Assembly: GCA_007124075.1 (NCBI GenBank)
Contig: SLFV01000120.1
Span: forward strand, 1-7,527
Source of the DNA: Roseimaritima sp.
GTDB taxonomy: Bacteria > Planctomycetota > Planctomycetia > Pirellulales > Pirellulaceae
Direction of reading: 5' to 3'
Length of the DNA stretch: 7,527 bases
Position 1 is the stretch's first letter. Every line of letters starts with the position of its first letter. Below are positions 5,608 to 7,527 of this stretch, in pieces. The notes below the pieces were generated by a model. That model saw nothing but the letters and a program-made list of their open reading frames with translations, was not told the origin of the DNA and did no database searches. The position numbers were made by a program, and so were the translations under genes.

Positions 5608-5743
5608 TGTCTCCTTGTTCGATCGCTGACTGTCTCCGAGAATACCAAACTGTAGGTTGGATTTTATGTGGGGCGAGCAAAAAAAATCCATCGGCGGAAT
5701 TTTGCGAGACAGTCGGATGTTGGGGCATGGTAGGACCTATTGG

Positions 5744-6643
5744 ATGACTGCTTGTCTGGAACGCGCAGGTTTATCATGCGTTTGTGCAAAGTGGACTTTG
5801 TTGTTTTTTCTGGCACCGGTTTGGTCTGTGGCTCAGGCGGGTTTGATTGCCTCGGTGGATAATGCTGTTCTGGTTACAAACGGATACCCATATGAGGCGG
5901 ATTTCGTTGTGAACCTAGATACGATTGCAGGCCTGGACGCAACTAATTTCAAGGGTCGTTTTTTCGGTCAGTCACCCGATTCGATCTGGGTGGCAGAAAA
6001 TGGTAACCTAAACTTTGAGGGTGATCCTTCCTTTTTCCCAGACAACGCTAATCAGACCGCTCGAATTTCTCCGCTGTGGGACGATTTTATTCTGATCAAT
6101 GACGCAACCGGGACGTTCGACAACCGGATTGTGGCAACCTATGAGGCCGGACATTTTTTGGCAATCAGTTGGCTTAATGCCCGGTTGGCCAATGAAACGG
6201 TCGCTGGTCAGCCATTCCCCAGTACACAGCGTTCGATGCAGACGTTGTGGTTTGAGGGCAATACGTCGATCAGCGGTTTCTCGTTTCTAGCCGATGACAT
6301 TGTCTTCAGCTATATCTCCAGTGTCCCCGGGACTGACGACTTTGGGCCAATCAATGCCCACGTTGGTTTGGACGCGGGAGATGCGGCGGCTGCCAACCGC
6401 CAAGCATTGCTGCCGGGGGCCAGCGGCAGTGGTCTTGTCACGGCGAATGACAGTGGGTTGCTTCCCTGGCAAACGGACCACTTTGTTTTATTTCGCTGGA
6501 ACGCGGGGATGGGCAACTACGACGTCTCGATCGAGCGTCTGCAAGCGGCCCCCATTCCGTTGCCAGCCAGTTGGCGGATCGTCATTGTTTTGCTGCCCGC
6601 ACTGCTGCTGCGCAAACACGCCGCAAAATGTTCAGCGGACTGA
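5744..6643 (+). CDS. Secreted nidogen-like protein with VPLPA-CTERM-like sorting tail
   Basis: The 299-residue product has a signal peptide (KWTLLFFLAPVWSVAQA, cleavage near residue 32). A mature region follows with WVAENGNLNF (82-91), ISPLWDDF (108-115) and AHVGLDAGDA (205-214). In order and spacing these resemble the extracellular nidogen (NIDO) domain, where an NG-fF strand precedes an iaPfWaD motif and a vGid motif ends the domain. The C-terminus carries PIPLPAS (270-276), a hydrophobic segment (277-289) and RKH, the layout of PEP-CTERM/VPLPA-CTERM signals processed by exosortase systems. Nine residues follow the basic cluster, a slightly long tail. Function is unknown; a surface or extracellular-matrix role is inferred. 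ATG 5744 has AGGA (5732-5735) 8 nt upstream; ATG 5717, ATG 5666 and TTG 5657 are alternatives. No exosortase gene is in the window. Confidence 0.78.
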   Translation: MTACLERAGLSCVCAKWTLLFFLAPVWSVAQAGLIASVDNAVLVTNGYPYEADFVVNLDTIAGLDATNFKGRFFGQSPDSIWVAENGNLNFEGDPSFFPDNANQTARISPLWDDFILINDATGTFDNRIVATYEAGHFLAISWLNARLANETVAGQPFPSTQRSMQTLWFEGNTSISGFSFLADDIVFSYISSVPGTDDFGPINAHVGLDAGDAAAANRQALLPGASGSGLVTANDSGLLPWQTDHFVLFRWNAGMGNYDVSIERLQAAPIPLPASWRIVIVLLPALLLRKHAAKCSAD

Positions 6644-6669
6644 AGCAACAGCAAAAGTTGAGATATAAT
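6640..6669 (+). promoter_or_regulatory. Perfect TATAAT box before the small helical protein gene
   Basis: TATAAT (6664-6669) matches the -10 consensus exactly. The best -35 at 18 bp is CTGAAG (6640-6645), only 3 of 6. Transcription would begin near 6676, giving a leader of about 115 nt. Its location just after the preceding stop codon favours an independent promoter for the downstream small gene. Confidence 0.35.
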
Positions 6670-6790
6670 GGCGAGCGGCAGCGAAGGGTCGGGCGTTGTT
6701 TTTGGGTTTTCACGGCTGCGTTCAAGACGCTGCTGTGGTCCCGTCCTGGTCTTTCCCAGAATCTCTAACTTCGCGGAAAACAACTTCCTT

Positions 6791-6961
6791 ATGGATAAAA
6801 AAGCAAAGAAACGGTTGGAAGTCATCAAGAAAAAGTTACAAGGTCTGCGACCACGACTGGCAGGAGCGAAGCAACAGGCAGATGATCCGGAAGAGATTCG
6901 CGAATTGGAGTCGGAGGTCCAGAAACTGGAATCGGAAGCCGAGGCGTTGCGGGCGTCCTGA
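6791..6961 (+). CDS. 56-residue charged helical-hairpin protein, function unknown
   Basis: The product has two amphipathic helices. The first (about 2-30) is strongly basic (MDKKAKKRLEVIKKKLQ) with spaced hydrophobics Leu9, Ile12, Leu16, Leu19 and Leu23. A DDPEE turn at 31-35 leads to an acidic second helix (about 34-54) with Ile36, Leu39, Val43, Leu46 and Leu53. This suggests an antiparallel coiled-coil hairpin, with opposite charges that could favour intramolecular pairing or dimers. There is no signal peptide or membrane segment, so it is probably cytoplasmic. I recall similar short proteins as hypothetical entries in planctomycetes but can name no family. The start is set by the beginning of the helix pattern; the frame is open back to 6668. 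The only SD-like bases, GGAA (6775-6778), are 12 nt away. Confidence 0.72.
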   Translation: MDKKAKKRLEVIKKKLQGLRPRLAGAKQQADDPEEIRELESEVQKLESEAEALRAS

Positions 6962-7077
6962 TGGGGCATGTGGGTCAGTTTGGGCGTCGTGGGGAGTTGA
7001 AGGCGCGTTCATAATCCAAGCTGCGTCGAGCATTATAAAATTTGAACAATCAGCCGCGAATTGATAGCAGGCGTGAC

Positions 7078-7527
7078 ATGAAGCGATTCGATAACGTCGA
7101 TGACTCCGTTTTCCTGGTTCCGCTGGCAGCCATTGGGGCACGGGGGGCTGCACGCTGGCAGCGAAGGAATGCTCCGTCAATAACCTTCCTGTCCATTCGC
7201 ATGGCGTGGCTGTGGGGTTTCCTGCAATGTTTTTCGGCTACGACTGTTGCCGCCCAGTCGCCGGACCTCCTCCAGGCACCTTGGGGGACTGTCCAGGTGG
7301 ATGCGGATCGAGGTTGGGCAGAGCTGCAGGTTGGGCGTTCGGTAGCCAGTTTGTTGCTCCCCGCTGATGTACCCGCAATCACCCGAGTTGTTTCAGGGAC
7401 CTCTTTTTGGCCAGGCCAACCTCTCGGTTTGCAGATCGATCGCGAACAGGGTGCGCGGAGCATTGTGACAGTGCCGGTTGATCCGGTTCCTGCGGAGTCC
7501 TTACCGCAGCGCATTGCGCTGGAGATC
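7078..7527 (+). CDS. Probable exported protein, 3' end outside the window
   Basis: An open frame of 150 codons runs to the window end without a stop. In the translation a hydrophobic segment, MAWLWGFLQCFSATTVAA at residues 42-59, looks like a signal peptide with cleavage before Gln60. The following region (APWGTVQVDADRGWAELQ and onward) alternates hydrophobic and polar residues like a beta-rich secreted domain. I do not recognise the family. The start is uncertain. ATG 7078 has only a weak CAGG (7068-7071) upstream and gives a long 41-residue n-region; ATG 7201 gives a compact signal but lacks basic residues and an SD. A TATAAA box at 7034-7039 with no good -35 is the nearest promoter-like sequence. 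The antisense open frame at 7050-7514 is judged a shadow. Confidence 0.6.
   Translation, partial: MKRFDNVDDSVFLVPLAAIGARGAARWQRRNAPSITFLSIRMAWLWGFLQCFSATTVAAQSPDLLQAPWGTVQVDADRGWAELQVGRSVASLLLPADVPAITRVVSGTSFWPGQPLGLQIDREQGARSIVTVPVDPVPAESLPQRIALEI

Larger units (their letters stand above)
5484..5743. other. Divergent control region with several inverted repeats
   Basis: This 260-bp gap separates the 5' ends of two genes for secreted proteins. It contains the hairpin at 5592-5607 and the nested inverted repeat at 5526-5550. A weak plus-strand hexamer pair (TTGTTC 5615-5620, GAGAAT 5638-5643, 17-bp spacing) is the best promoter-like match; none stood out on the minus strand. Both flanking frames remain open into the region, to 5648 on the minus strand and to 5657 on the plus strand. 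The gap is therefore shorter if either gene uses an upstream start. Confidence 0.5.

Noticed and set aside
7050..7514. 154-codon minus-strand frame at the right edge
   Set aside because: The plus-strand frame has a signal-like segment and a more protein-like composition; the minus frame is Arg/Ser/Thr-rich, as expected of a shadow.

Overview
The window looks like a chromosomal stretch from a planctomycete, probably a Pirellula/Rhodopirellula-type marine bacterium. This is inferred from gene content, not from a database match. The signs are a CsrA gene beside a tRNA gene, a secreted FAD-dependent oxidoreductase with sugar-binding-type flanking domains, a secreted protein with a VPLPA-CTERM-like tail, a type-2 orotidine 5'-phosphate decarboxylase, mostly weak Shine-Dalgarno (SD) sites and moderate GC. 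No mobile element, CRISPR array or rRNA gene is visible.

Left part (1-1117). A minus-strand gene probably starts at base 9 and runs out of the window; only three codons remain, but they have a good SD. A long divergent control region follows (10-680). It holds a perfect 16-bp palindrome beside a TTGACA box, a plausible csrA promoter and a leader rich in GGA triplets. csrA (681-869) encodes a full-length 62-residue RNA-binding regulator and is followed by a hairpin. A tRNA-Glu(UUC) gene with its own promoter lies downstream.

Middle part (1118-4949). A 505-bp region without a convincing gene carries a weak terminator, a strong 29-nt dyad and a candidate promoter. It leads into a large exported FAD oxidoreductase, whose central flavin domain sits between two beta-rich carbohydrate-binding-like domains. 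pyrF follows after only 7 nt, so the two are probably co-transcribed, although one product is exported and the other is a cytoplasmic pyrimidine enzyme. A hairpin follows pyrF, which converges on the next gene.

Right part (4950-7527). A minus-strand gene encodes a small secreted beta-rich protein of unrecognised family. It is divergent, across a hairpin-rich 260-bp region, from a plus-strand gene for a nidogen-like secreted protein with a VPLPA-CTERM-like anchor. Next come a 56-residue charged helical-hairpin protein behind a perfect TATAAT box, and the start of another probable exported protein that is cut by the window edge.

There is no clear evidence for a complete new defence or mobile system. 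The most unusual points are the domain architecture and doubtful export signal of the flavoenzyme, the palindrome and GGA-rich leader upstream of csrA, and the unrecognised secreted proteins on the right.
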